A stretch of DNA of 64,000 nucleotides. Source: Edaphochlamys debaryana (lineage: Eukaryota; Chlorophyta; Chlorophyceae; Chlamydomonadales). The notes under the pieces were generated by a model. It made no database searches, had not been told where the DNA came from, and saw only the letters and a list, made by a program, of their open reading frames with translations. Below are positions 1 to 12,253 of the stretch, piece by piece; the stretch's first letter is position 1; every line of letters begins with the position of its first letter. The position numbers and the translations under genes were made by a program. The stretch lies in assembly GCA_016858145.1 (NCBI GenBank), contig JAEHOE010000001.1, positions 3,720,001 to 3,784,000 on the forward strand, given 5' to 3'.

Positions 1-2282
1 TCTTCCCTTGTTGAGGTCACGGGCTGCCACTCTAAAATGGCTTTACATCCCCATTACGGCCCATGACCCAGGAATTAGGAAGAGAATGTAGTAGCAGTCC
101 TAAGTGCTGTGTACTTTCCACCTACTCTTATCTGACATACACGGCCCAAATTGCAGGCGCCACGCCTTAGCCCAGGAATTAGGTAACCAGTGCAGGATAC
201 GGTGCCCCCCAACCCACCAAGACGAGGCTTCTCGACTCCAAGAATCCAACCCGCGCTGAGGCAATGTACACCCGATATCCTACACATACGATGCGTCCAC
301 ACACCTGACCCATGCCCCTACCGGTGGCCCGAGCGCGGCCGCTCGGCAGCTCCCGCGGCAACTGGAGACACTCGTCTGGGAGAAACAGACGGTCCAACAA
401 CGTACAACCACCAAAAAGAATTACAGTACCAGCTATCATGCCTGCATGCATCACCTGCCCAGGCACCGCCGGCAGAACGGATACCCCTCACCCAAGATGC
501 TACCCCGCACCCATCCTGGCAGCCAACCTTCACCCACCACGTTACCGCGTTGCCCGAGGCACCGCCCAACCCATGACTCCTTCCATCCATAACTTGTCGG
601 ACAACCGACGGTAACGTTCAGACGGATTCCGATCGAGATTCGGCGCACCGGGGGATGCACACTGAATGCACTGCCCCGAAGCCCAACAATGCCTTCGGGC
701 TCGGTATGCCCTCATGACCCATGCAAAATACCCCGAGATCGCGGTAAATCCCCGCCCAGTCAAGCTCATCCCTGGAAGCCGGTGTTCCGGGCATACCAAA
801 GCATACGTTGATGTACGGAGGAGGGGATCGCAGAGCGTTCAACTATGCGTAACATGTGCCACAAGGATCACGAAAGTTGTGCTGGTGGGCATCACGCAAC
901 AGCCCGTCGTAAGGATAACAAGGTATTGCAGACTCGAACAATGGTCCCAACTTAGGAGCGGTCTGCACAAGACAGCCTGCCGGACCGTCGCTCTCGCAAC
1001 TAAGCGGGAACGCAGCTCGCGGAGGGGTACGGGTACTAGGACGCGGCATGACCACCATGCTACCAATTGACAAAACTATGCCACATGCACGTGCAGTATT
1101 GCGGGCGCCAGTGATCACCTCGCAAAAGGCTCGCATTGCCGCTCCGCCGAAGCGAGACACGGAACCGCGGACACTCCCCTGGAGGTTTCGGTCAAAGCTC
1201 AGCTCGAGCTCTGGCACGTGGTGCCAAAGCCCGCCGAGCACCCAACAACCCATGTTGTTGGGATGGGCCAAGTTAAGTGCAGCCCAGGCCCCTGCAGAAA
1301 GGGCATTGCGCATCCAAAGACACGGCGCAACCAGCGACAGCCCATGAGACTAACCCCCCCCTCACGCTACATTGCAACAAGCCACCCTCAAAGCCAAAGT
1401 CAGAATTTGCCTCGCACCAGAACCGCAGCCACAAGGCCAGACGCGGCTCAACATGTATCTCCAGACGCGACCCTGCGTGTGCGCCAAGGCCGAAACCTGG
1501 CTATTGAGACGCCGGCGGGGAGTGTGGGGCACATGCCGCACACTCAAACCGCCTCCTAGCCCTGTAAATCCCAACTTGGGTTCCTGTTTTGCGAACCGTC
1601 AGCACCTGCGTCGCATCACGCCAGCGTTTGTGGGGAGAACCCACTGCTTTGGCGCAGCAACTGCAACCCATAAGGTTTGACATGACCATGCCGGCTCCGT
1701 GGCCGCCTCTCCCCTGACGCCACCCTCTACATTTAGCTCATCGCAGCCTACCACGCCCTCTCGCCAACATACCGCATTTATGCTTGCTATGCCTACATAA
1801 GATGCCAGGCCTCGCGGGCTGCATCTCGGGGCTTCGGCGGCCGATAGGCGGCTGCGCCGCACAAAACTCTTCTTTAATGACTTGAACAGTGTAAGGCGCA
1901 TAAACATGCGTCGGGAGGAAAAGCACGTGGCGGCCCTTGTCACGGCTCCCGTCGATGAAGCGCTCAGCTCCCGTACCCCTCTCCCAACACTCTCAGGCTC
2001 GCGCACTCATATGAGAACAGCCATCGCGAAGGACGAATGCAATGCCACCAGATGAAAATGGCGCGAGTAGATGGCTGCAGATGTGATGATGCTTCATGCA
2101 GCGAAGGCTACAGGCTGTGCCCGCCTGCCCCCGCATGCTAGTTCTCCAATTCCTCTGAATGCCCCGTCCTCGCGGACAGGGGCCGTCCAAGCTCGCCTCC
2201 CTGAGGCTGCCCGCCGCAGCTCGGCGCACTAGCTGCCCGTCACAGCGGGCAGAAACTAAGCTGCCACCAGGCCCTCGGGCTT
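1..2282. other. Gene-less stretch at the left edge
   Basis: I see no exon with both conserved protein motifs and matching splice sites here. Frames are short and interrupted. The right part probably holds the 3' untranslated region of the minus-strand kinase whose stop is at 2283. I found no clear TGTAA signal on the minus strand close to that stop. A 13-base direct repeat (CCCAGGAATTAGG) occurs at 67-79 and 171-183. Nothing else stands out. Confidence 0.6.
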
Positions 2283-5200
2283 CTACGGCCGCAGCGCCGC
2301 CGCCGCGCTGCCCAGGCCCGAGCCCGAGCCCGAGTTCCCGGCGCTGGCAGCCTCATAGGCGCCTGCCTCGATCTCATCCGCCGTATCCTCGGGCACGTGC
2401 TGCAGCACCGGCCCCACGCTGCCGCGGCGGGCCGCCGCGCTGCCCATGACCGTGGGCGCGCCCGGGCTGGCCAGGTAGGGGCCCTGGCCGTGCACCTTGC
2501 GCACCTGCTGCCACGCCGCCGGGCTGCCGTAGCCGGGCAGCGTGCGGTAGCCGAAGGCGGCTGCCGCCTGCTGCTGCTGGGGCTGCAGGGAGGCGTCGAG
2601 GCCGTGGTGCTGAGGCGAGGGGATCTGGGGCGCCCCCATGGGCGGGGGCACGGCCACCGAGAGGTGCACCGCGAGGGGCGGGGCCATCGTGGGCGGCGCC
2701 GGCAGGTGCGCGGCGGCCAGTGCGGCGATGCAGTTGGGGTTGTAGTTGGCGGCACCGCTGCAGCTGCCGCTGCCGCCCTCGGGGACAGCGCACAGCGGCA
2801 GGCCGCCGCCGAAACTGTTCTCGCGGCCCGAGCTCTGCACGGGCCTGCCGCCGCGCATGTGCGCCGCCAGCGTCCGCACGCCGCTGCTGCCGCTGCCGCT
2901 GCCCGCGGCGCCCCACGGCGCGAAAGAGGAGGCGCTCTGGGACTGCACCATGCCCCCGTGCGGGTGGCCCTGCGGCTGGGCCTGGGCGTGGGCCTGACAC
3001 TGCGGGACGCCGGGCTGGCCCTGCGGGTAGCCCTGCAGCGGGATGCTGCCGCCGCGCTCGAGGCCGAACTGACCCGACTGACCGGCGCTGGACCACAGCC
3101 GCGACGACCAAGCCACACAGGGAGGCGGCGGCGGCATGCTGCAGCCCGGCGGCACGCCCGAGCCGGCCGTGCCGCTGGCCAGCGAGCCTGTGCCGGGCAT
3201 GCCTGTGGTCGCGAGGAACTTGGCCGAGGCGCCGCTGAACTGGGACGCCGAGAAGGACGCGCCCAGCGTTGTGTGGGTGGCGGAGGAGCCGTAGTGCGCG
3301 AACGAGCTGGCGCCGGCGGTGGTGGCAGCGTTACCGGAGTTGGATGACCGCCTGTCCAAGACAACGCTGACGCCGGTGGGAGGCTGGGCGATGGGCACGG
3401 CGGCGGACGTCCAGGGCTCCGAGGCCTGGCCTGCAACCAGCATGGCGAAGGCGCTCGCCTGCCCCTGGCCCTGGCCCTGCGCGTGAGCGCACCACATGCC
3501 AGGGTCCGGCGGAGGCGGCGCGGCGAGCTCGTCGGGCGGCGCGAAGCCGCCCCGCATGCCCGCTGCGAAGCCTGCCATGTACGCTCCGGGCAGGGCGCCG
3601 CCGTGGCTGCCCCAGGACCCGCCGTTGGGCAGTTGCGAGAAGAGCGTGGCGTAGGCGGAGGGCGTGGCCACCGAGACGCCGCCGGGTGCCAGCGGCGAGG
3701 CGCCAAAGGTCGAGGGCGCGAGCGGCGATGTGGTGGCGCCGGCCAGCGCCGCCGCCGGCGAGCCGTTGGCTGCTGCGACCCCCAGCGCCAGCACCGACTG
3801 CGGCCCAATGGAGCCGAACGACGCATCCATCGTGTCCGCCGTCGCGGCGCCGTAGTAGTTGGGCGGCAGCATCATGCTGTTCGCGTCGCCGTTGGGGAAG
3901 AGCATCTCCTGGTTGGAAGACAGCTGCAGCGGGCCGTCGAACATCATGGAGCCGTGCGTCGCGTTGGGCCCGAAGACGGCGCCCGCGTACGCGTGCGCGC
4001 CCATGCCCGGCACGTGCACCGCCTCCAGCAGCGGCTGGTGGTCGAGCGAGTACGACCGCTGCTCCATGCGCGGGTACGACACCATGGATGCGGTACCTCC
4101 GTACGGCGGCGCCGCGGAGGGGTAGGCGGTGGCGGAGGACATGGCGCCGAAGCCCAGGGGCGTGGTGCTGGGCCCCATGCCGCCCAGCCCCGCGCCCGTT
4201 GCGCGCTGCGAGGCGCCGGCCATCTGCATGCGCGCCTTGGCCCGGGCGTGCGCGTCGCGCACCTGCGCCTCCAGGCCGGACAGCGCCACGACAACCTCCT
4301 GCGAGAGCACAAGGGTCGAGCGCGGGATAGGATTGCTGCCTTAAAGCCTTCTTGTGGCAGTGCTGCCAGTCCCTCGAGCGGCTGGCGTCTCGAAGCGATG
4401 GGTGCAGGGCAAGGGCGCACACGCAGGCAAGCTCTGTGCGTGTGTTTGGACAGGGCAAAGGAAGGTGAGGCCTGGTGAGGCGCAGCGCACCTTGAAGGTG
4501 GGGCGCTGGTCGGGCTCGTGGCGGCAGCAGGCCTGGCCCAGCCGTGTGAGCGGCGGCGGCATGTTGGGCGGCCACTCGAGCGCAAGGTTGCCCATCATGA
4601 CGCCGACCGCAACTTGGGCTGCGGAGGGAAGAGGGGTGTAGGGAGAGTCAATTACAGCCTCTCAGGCGACGGCCAACGTTTTTCAACGCAAGTGTCTTGT
4701 CTACGCGGCGGGACGCCCTTGGCACCCGCTCACCCTCGTGGTGGCCCGCGAACGGCGCCTTGCCCGTGTACATCTGCCACAGCAGCACTCCGAAGCTGTA
4801 CACGTCGCTGCTCTTGCACAGCTTGTTGTCCAGGTACTCCCCGGCCATGTACGGCACAGTGCCCCACTCGGCCGTCTCCACGTACTCCTTGGCACCGCAC
4901 AGCCGGCTCAGGCCGAAGTCGCCCACCTGCGAGGAAGGAAGGGGAGCAAAGCAGCCGTGAGGGCAATTGGCTTGGGCGATGGGTCGGCTAATGCATCAAT
5001 GCCAGGCAGCGGGACCCAGCCAGGGCATGCCGGCCAAGTCAGAGTGGGCACCACAACCCTGCTCTGCCCACCTTGGCCACGAAGCCGCGCGAGTCGATGC
5101 GGCTGCTCTTGAGCAGCACATTGGAGGGCTTGAGGTCTCCGTGGATGATGCCCAGGGAGTGCAGGTGGCACATGCCCAGCGCAACCTGCCAGGTGGAGGC

Positions 5201-7291
5201 AAGGGGTCCAACCGAGTGAGCTCCAACCGTCAGCAGACGCGCTTATCATATCGCCCTCCTGCACCTCCGGCCCCAACTGCAGCCCCGAGCTCACCTCCCT
5301 GGCCGTCCTCAGCAGCGCCCTCAGCGCCCAGGTGCGTGTGCGGCGGCCCTGCGACTTGAACACGCCCTTGCGGATGGCGCCGTGCAGCGTGCCCTCGTCG
5401 CACCACTCGGACACGATCTGCACCACGAACTTGCCCGCACCGGCGCCCAGCTGCTTGAGCAACCCCACGCAGTCCACGGGCCGCGGCGCCCTGTGCGGCT
5501 CCTCGGGCGGGCTGCCCTCGAAGCTGTCACCGCTGGCCTCCACCCCGACGGCCGAGCAGTTGGCCGCCACCGCCCCCTCCGCTGCCGCTAGGGAGGTGAA
5601 GGGGCTCAGGCCCGCGGCCTCGGGCGCTCTAGGGATCGCAGCCGGCGCAAGGGCCGAGGGCGAGGAGGGAAAGGATGAAGGCACCACAGTCGCCAGGCTG
5701 CCGGTCCGCGAGGGCGCGCAGGCTGCCACCTCCAGGGAATCGTCGAGGCGGGCCATGGCGTAGTCGAAGGTCTACACCGCACACAAGACACACGGGGGGG
5801 TTGAGGGAACCAGGGACTCGAGCGCCGTCGCGTTTGATGCCAAGACCAGCGCTGCTTACCTGCACGAGGTAGGGGTGCGCCAGCATCTTCGACACCAGGG
5901 CCTCCATGTAGGCTGCGGGTACGTCCACCGCGGTGGTCACCACCCACTTGACGGCTACTGTGCAGCCCGAGCGCCATTGGGCTGCGGGAAGACGGGGGCG
6001 GGCAAAAGCAAGGGTTCCGATCAGAATGGAGCCGGGTCCGCCCAACACATACATTCCAGCACTGGGCCAGGGCGGGCTGAAGTCATGAGTACACTGACAG
6101 CGCCCAACAAGGCCGGGTGTCGACAGACATGCACGGCGAGGCCTGCAGCAGGCTGCTCGCTTTCGCCGAATTGAAGTAAGCGCTGCGATCCATGATACGA
6201 CATTATCAATTCTGACGTCTGCCCTGGGATCGACACACTGTCGTGGGTCAAGTCGAGGCCACTGAATTGCAAAACGGGGCTGCTTATGTATTGGGTAATA
6301 AGCAAGCCGCGCGCCGTAACGGTCAGTCCAGATCGCTACAAGCACCGTATTCGTTGCGCAGCTTCGTTCCCTAACGCCAGGTGCGGCCGTCGGCCAGGTG
6401 CGGCCGTCGGGTCGGCGCGTCCGATACGGAGTCGCCGTGGTTTTGTCGGGGGATAGTCGCACCCTGTCGCGGTCCGCACACGCTGCGGACGTGTAGTGGG
6501 GACTTGGAGGAAGTCGGAGGAGGGCTCCGCTAAAGCGAGTGGCGTCAAGCCCCGGACCGTAGTTTGCGGCAGTCGCGACAGAACTGGCGCAAACGACGAG
6601 GCCCACCCAGCCAGCCAGGAATCCGTTGTCCAACAACACGTTGTAAGCAGCCAGAGAACGGGAGGGGCAAGACCAAGCCTGCGTGACGTGCAGGCGGGAA
6701 AGTCCACTCCCGCTCACCTTTTACAACGGCGCCGTGGGCCCCCGCGCCAACGTACTGTGCGTGCGCCACGGCTTCGAGCAATGAGCGCAGGCTGCTGCTT
6801 TTCGCGACGGCCACGTTGTTTGTGCAGCTGTGAGTTGGTTGCCCTGTGCCCGGGTCTTGGGGTCCAGGAGCGCTGCTCGCACCGAAGGAAGGTGTGCTCT
6901 CGTGTAGGAAGGAGGAGTTTTCGCGTAGCCTCGAGAGGCTGGTCACCGGGGTGAGAGATGCTGGCGCCCAGGCCCCGGGGACGAGAGTTTGCAGCTCCGG
7001 CCGGTTGCCATATTCCGAGCGGCGCTGTCCATCGGGGCCAACGGGGCTGTCGCAATCCACTGCCACCGTTGTCTGGGCGCATGGTGCATTCTTGTCGCAG
7101 GAGCCCTCGTCCGCGATTCCAGGCCCGCTCTGAGGCTCAGCAGCAATTGCTGTGCTTGCAAGCTCCGCCTTGAGCGCAGCAACGTTCTGCTGCGCGCATG
7201 GGTTCGGCCCTGCAGTCGAGCCCAGCTCCGCTCCAGCCGCAGGCTCGCCACAGCGGGTGAGCGTGCCCACAAAGCAGCATAGCAGTCCCAT
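2283..7291 (-). CDS. TKL-type protein kinase, cytosolic, possibly N-terminally acylated
   Basis: Predicted 1,207-residue Ser/Thr-type kinase. Exons on the minus strand, in order, are 7291-6718, 5981-5860, 5771-5295, 5185-5072, 4926-4734, 4618-4491 and 4298-2283; all junctions keep frame. Kinase features: glycine loop GAGAHGAV near residue 183, VAVKW lysine K203, HPYLVQ after helix C, catalytic loop HGDLKPSN at 406-413, DFG at 432-434, GTVPYMAGE activation-segment end, DVYSFGVLLW, and subdomain XI ending QRPTFKEVV near 540. About 90 low-complexity residues sit between beta strands 4 and 5. The last 670 residues are Ala/Gly/Ser/Pro-rich with no domain I recognise. The start ATG encodes MGLLCC, which fits myristoylation plus palmitoylation (inference). 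HGD replaces HRD, so this is a non-RD kinase. Substrate and pathway are unknown. I see no transmembrane segment. Confidence 0.9.
6377..6410 (+). repeat. 17-bp tandem duplication in kinase intron 1
   Basis: The unit CCAGGTGCGGCCGTCGG is present twice, back to back (6377-6393 and 6394-6410), inside the 736-base first intron of the kinase gene. Two perfect copies suggest a recent slippage duplication. No function is implied. Confidence 0.85.
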
Positions 7292-8543
7292 CCGCAGGTT
7301 GCGTCCGAGTTGGGGGTTAAGCGCAAGCCATACTCCTACGTCCTTGCCGACCGTGGGATTGCGCTGTCTAATGTAAGCTCTTGAGTATGGGCTAGCGAGC
7401 GCCTAATTGTATGGGCACTTGGGTGTAAACTCGCGGATCCCGTCGCACTGTGTCACATGCGACGTTTCGTCCCCCAGGCCTGACAGGGCTCGCGCGAGCA
7501 CAACCAAATGCCATTCCAATACGTCCCAGCTGCTAAGCGCCAATCTTTGCGCGCGCAGGCAGGCAACCGGGCGAGCAGGCAGCCGGCACCAGCTCCCCGG
7601 CCGACACCCAAACGCTAGGAATCCGACCGCATTGTGTAGAGAGAGCAACCATATACTCATAGCGTTCAACTTCGCAACCTGAGACGCTGCGCGAGCGAAC
7701 CCTGTCTAAAGTAACTGAGCACTACACGCGAGTGGAGCAGTGCCGCGCAATGGTGCGAATCAAACTTGCATCAGGTTGAGTGGCGTTGCGTCAGGGGCAG
7801 GATATTTCATGAGTGCGTCGCCACTTATGGCAACCTTAAAAACGCCGCAGATGCGGCTGCCTGGCAGGTCAGCTGTGCAGAGGAATGCTCGAGGACAAGT
7901 GTGCGCTTGAGAGGGGGGCGCTGGTCGACTGGTCGGCCACTCCGGCCCCACCTGTCGTCCTTGCCGTCGTTGTTCAGGGTTATCTTGCTACTTCTACCAT
8001 TTCTCTGCGCGTGCGATACAACGCGCACGTGGAGTGGGAGGTGAGTCGTCAGGCCTCGCTTACGCGTTCGACCGTGACTCGCACTCACAATCCGACTTGG
8101 CAAGCGCTCCAGCCCAACTGAACTCCGATGCGCTTCTCATGTATGGACGTGCTTCTATGCTACTGGGGAAAGCAGTGAGTGTAAGAGCTGAGGATTCGCC
8201 CTCACACCTGCGCTGCCCTGCGCATCCACTGGAAGAGAGCTACCGCTACGAAGTCGCTCTTGCGCTGGAACAGAAGGCTTCTAGTGACGCACTCAAAAAC
8301 CAGGCCACCCCGAACAGGAAACGAAGCACAAGCACTGTTACAGGCCCCTCCGAGGCCGTCCGGCCCCACATAGGCCCACGGCCGGACTTCAGTCACCGCT
8401 TGCACTGGCCACGACAGCCCGTCTGGGCTCAGTTCACACCCAGAGTCCCAGACCCTACGCTACAAACACGCAGGGGTTCAGCAACTAGAGGCCGGAGGGC
8501 CCACGCTTTTCTCCATGGCTCCCTCCCCATCAACTCCTGCCCC
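7292..8543. other. Intergenic: kinase 5' flank and RRP9 3' flank
   Basis: The stretch lies between the start of the kinase gene (7291, minus) and the RRP9 stop (8544, minus). It should contain the kinase promoter and 5' leader, and on its right side the RRP9 3' untranslated region. I see no additional exon. No TATA-like box in a convincing place was found. Confidence 0.6.
8338..8342 (-). promoter_or_regulatory. Probable polyadenylation signal of RRP9
   Basis: TGTAA on the minus strand (TTACA on plus), about 200 bases beyond the RRP9 stop. TGTAA is the standard polyadenylation signal of Chlamydomonas-type nuclear genes. Its position fits; use is inferred. Confidence 0.6.
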
Positions 8544-11506
8544 TCACTCCACGGCGAGCCGGTGCAGTGCCAGGCCGTTGCGGGCCCGCGGATCCCGCGC
8601 CCACCGGCCCATGCGTGGCTCCTGCCCCACCGCCGCCACCACGAACCGCGCCGAGCGGGCAATGGCCAGCCCGTTGACGAAGCCCCGCTGCGGCAGCGCG
8701 CCCAGGCACGACAGCGAGCCCGCGCCGCCCGCCTTGCTGGGCTGCACGGACCACAGCCGGATGGCACCGTCCCCTGCACCGCTGGCCTGCGAGGGCAGGG
8801 GGGGGTGGGGCAGCACGCGAGTGAGCATACTTGGTAGAAATCAGGGCTGAGCCTCGTCATCCGTCAACCTTCACCCCGTTGTATGCAGCACTGACCCTTA
8901 TCCAGTATGCCCATTCCCGACTGCCTTACCACGAGATCCGAGTTACGGCAGACCGCCACCGCCGTCACCCAGCCATGCTCGGTGGACGGCGCCGCCGCCT
9001 CCCCCGCGCTGAGGCCCGTGGCCACGCCTGCTGCGGGCAGCCCGTAGGCGTCTCCCGCGTCGGCGCCGTGTGCGCCCCTCGCCACCCACACGGGCTTCTT
9101 CTTGAGGGCGCTCCACAGGTGCAGGGCGCCATCGCTGCCGCCCGACACCCACTCCGTGGAGGTCACGAAGCGCGCGCAGTCGATGGCGCGGTCGTGGGCC
9201 CTGCGGAGCGAGGCAGGGAACGGCCACAGGGGCAGGCGGCAAGACGAGCACCGAGTCAGTGGTGAAGGCCAAGTCAGCAACAGCAGCTGCTGCTCGGGGG
9301 GCACGGCCGTTGTCATCCGGTCGTCGGCAGCAACCGCAGGACGCTGCCGCAGGAGGCGGCCCTTTGGCGCAGCCTCTACCGGATGGCCCGTGGCGAGGTC
9401 GGGGCTGCATGCGCACGTGCGGCCAGGGACCAGCACCCGTGTGCGATTGCTCTCGCCTGCGGGAGCCCTGCTGAGCAGTGCCGCTCGGAGTCTGCCAGCA
9501 AGCCGGAGCTGGCGCTGCAGATGACAACATAGGTCGAGGCTGCCTCCTGCCGTGGGTCGCAGCTGGAGCCGGGCTGAGGCTGGGCCCGACTGCTGAACCT
9601 ATTGGGCCTGGGACTTCGTGTGCCAGAGTCCTCGCATGCCACAGGGGTGATGCCCGCACTGAGCGTGCCCCGGACCTTACCAACCGCACACCGACCCCCC
9701 CACGCACCTGAATATGAGCTGGCTCTCCTCGGGGATCTTCCACAGGCGCGTGGTGTGGTCGTGCCCGGCCGTGAGCACCCGCTCCGCGCGCAGGCAGTCC
9801 ACGCTGAGCACCTCGGCCTGGTGGCCGTACAGCGTGTCCATGTACGCCCGGTCGTCCAGCGACCACAGCTTCACCGTGCGGTCCGCGGACGCAGAAAAGA
9901 GCGTGTGCGTGCCGTCCCTGCGCGCACGGACCCGCGAGCAGAGGCGTCAACTGCTGCCGACCAAGCAGGCCACGCAACCACGCCTGAGCGGTAAGGAAGC
10001 CCGCCCCGGTGCCTTGCCCGTGCTGCGCATGCGGGATGCCTCCCCAGCGCCCCCGCACCTGAAGGCCAGCCCCGTCACCACGTCCTTGTGCCCCGGGAAC
10101 CCCTGCACGTAGGACCCGCTGACGCCGTCGAACACGTGCACCTTCCAGTCCCCGCCGCCAACCGCCACGAAGCGGCCGTCGCTGCTGACCGCCACGGCGC
10201 TCAGCGCGGCGCGGCTGGCCGTGCGCGCCTTGCGGGCCACCCAGTCCGCGCCGGTCGCCTGCTGGCCGCTGGTGCTGGGGCCGTCGCCCGGGCTGGCGGC
10301 ACAGGGGAGGGAAAACGAGGGTGGCTCCTGTCAGGGTTCCGGACTCTGAATTGCGATAGGTAAGCATTCCCCTAACAAGCATGCAGCTCGAGTCGGCTGC
10401 CAGCTGCCGTGGGTGCAGCCGACTAGGCAGGCGGTTTTAGTCGCTTGTGGTGCCGCAAGCCCTACCCCCTGTCGTTCTCACCGGTACAGCTGCGTCCGCT
10501 TCATGGTCTCCACGTCCCAGCGGCAGATGGCGCCGTCCTTGGAGACGGTGAAGGCGGTGGAGTCGTCCGCGGTCAGCGCCACGGCGGTGGCCGCCAGCCG
10601 GTGTGCGCGGGCGCAGGCGGGCGCCGCGTACCCCTGGTCGTCAGGGGCCAGCACGTGCACCCGCCCCGCTAGCCGCCGCTGCACTCGCCCTTGTGCCTGT
10701 GTGGGAGAGAGGGCAGAGTGTCAGGGGTAGGGAGGTAGGCAAGCGCAAGGGGTTGTTCCGAAGTCTTGCAGGGGTTGGGGTTGCTGACGGCACCGCTCAC
10801 GGTGGTAGTCCCGACGGCGCTCGCAAAGCCCGCGTGTGATGGGCTAACGCTGTGCTCCTAGACCAAGGGGGCTTCCTGGCCGTCCCAAGGTGCGCAACCC
10901 TCTGCCCCGCGCCGTCGACCGCTCCTGTGTTCCCACAAGTGAGCAGACCCCGTTCAGCTTGTTAAGAGGACGCTAAGTCCCACCTGTGCCACATCCTGCT
11001 GGAGCCGCTCCGCTAGCCGTTGTGCACGGGCAGCTGCGTCCAGCGTCCGCACGCCCTCGTCGTCCTCCTCGTCTCCCTCCCCCTCCTCCTCGTCGCTCCC
11101 CCCTGTCACTCCCCGTCGGTCGTCCGCCACGTCCTCATCCTCCAGTCTCGACAGGTACTCCCGCGCTGCAGTGCGAACGCACACATGCACACAGCGGGTT
11201 GACGCAAGAAGCGACGCAGCCCGCCGCCGGCACCCCATGCTTGGGAACCTCTATCAGCGTCCTCCGCCGGCACAATGCCAGACACGTAACACTTTTCTTA
11301 CCGAGGCGCATGCGCAGCTGGTCCGCCGTCTCCTGCACCTCCTCCTCGTCCTGCTCATCCTCTGGAGCCGCCTTGTTGCGCTCGTCCTCGTCCGCTAGAA
11401 AGAACGCATCACCGTCCCCATCGTCACGCGTCTTCTTTGGTCGCTTCCCTGCGAGCCCTTTCGCAGGGGCTCGTTTCCCTGCTGCGCGTTTTGCGGCACT
11501 CTTCAT
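8544..11506 (-). CDS. RRP9: U3 snoRNP WD40 protein RRP9 (U3-55K)
   Basis: Predicted 519 residues. Minus-strand exons: 11506-11302, 11165-10984, 10696-10482, 10292-10059, 9917-9708, 9200-8930 and 8786-8544; phases agree at every junction. RRP9 binds the U3 box C/D snoRNA in the nucleolus and takes part in early 18S rRNA processing (known for the family). The N terminus is basic (KRAAGKR, KRPKK: likely nuclear targeting), followed by an acidic stretch and the family segment RMRLAREYLSRLEDEDV, whose first half spans the exon 1/2 junction. WD-type repeats follow, with DGAICRWDVETMKR, GGDWKVHVFD, DRTVKLWSLDDR, HDHTTRLWKIPEES, SDGALHLWSALKKKP and DGAIRLWSV. The C terminus GFVNGLAIARS...AAVGQEPRMGRW is a strong family match. 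An ATG at 11539 lies in the same frame; I chose 11506 because the basic RRP9-like N terminus begins there. The gene is divergent from WDR17. Confidence 0.93.
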
Positions 11507-12253
11507 TTGCGCGCTGTGGATGTCAATAAGTCTATACAACTACTCAGCTACGTAATTGAGCCTCTGGGCCAAGAGGAGGAGAAGGCGCGATGGCATCGGG
11601 CATTCCGAAGCCGGCCAAAGAGCCGTCCCAAACGCCTTTCCCGCATTTACCTTTTGCTTTGCATACATACGCATACAACTTTTAGTTCCAAACAGGGTAG
11701 AACTTGCTGGTCAACCAACCCCACAAATTGCCGACAAAGCGCGCTTTCAACGACCCCCGCCTGGCCGCCCGCGCGCGTAGTACTGAATCACACGTCTAGG
11801 AAAGGTTGACCTAAATGCTGATAAGAGCGATCGACAGCTAAGTTGCGGATGTCCGCTGAGCCCATGGAGGAGGACCGGCCTTCACTAGCTGGGGAGGTTA
11901 ACGCAGCTGCTAGGTCCCGGACCAAGCCGAGGCAACACTGAGGAGGTTGTTCTTGGAGGAGGGGTCGAGGGGCCCCTGCGGACCTTGCCCTAACCACCCC
12001 GGAGTCAATCAGGATGCGGCCATGCGCTTGTATCCCGAGCGGCTGCCAACAATGGGTTTACCGGGTGAGAAGTATCCTGGCGAGGTCTTGAATGGTGCAA
12101 AGCACTCCACATGCCCCCTCTGGCGAAGGCTGTGAGGGCTGCGAGGGTGGGGGTCTGGCGGGGCACGCATTGGCCAGAAGTGGCAGCCCCCGCACACATA
12201 CACACTCGCACAGTCGCTCGCTACCCATCCTCCCCCTTCTTGAATGGACGCAG
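11507..12253. other. Divergent intergenic region, RRP9 and WDR17
   Basis: About 750 bases separate the RRP9 start (minus) from the first WDR17 exon I can support (plus). It must hold both promoters and the missing first coding exon(s) of WDR17. Candidate plus-strand starts are the ATGs at 11849 (MSAEPMEEDRPSLAGE) and 12023 (MRLYPERLPTMGLPG, followed by a good GTGAGA donor). Neither gives a clean phase with the acceptor before 12254, so I leave the start open. Confidence 0.5.

Noticed and set aside
2397..3347. Long plus-strand open frame (316 codons) over the kinase C-terminal exon
   Set aside because: It is a shadow of the GC-rich minus-strand coding frame: Arg/Ala/Gly-only composition, no motifs, no splice support.
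12092..12253. ATG 12092 as an unspliced start of WDR17
   Set aside because: The intervening residues (THTHSHSRSLPILPL) read like a polypyrimidine intron end, and CGCAG just before 12254 is a good acceptor.
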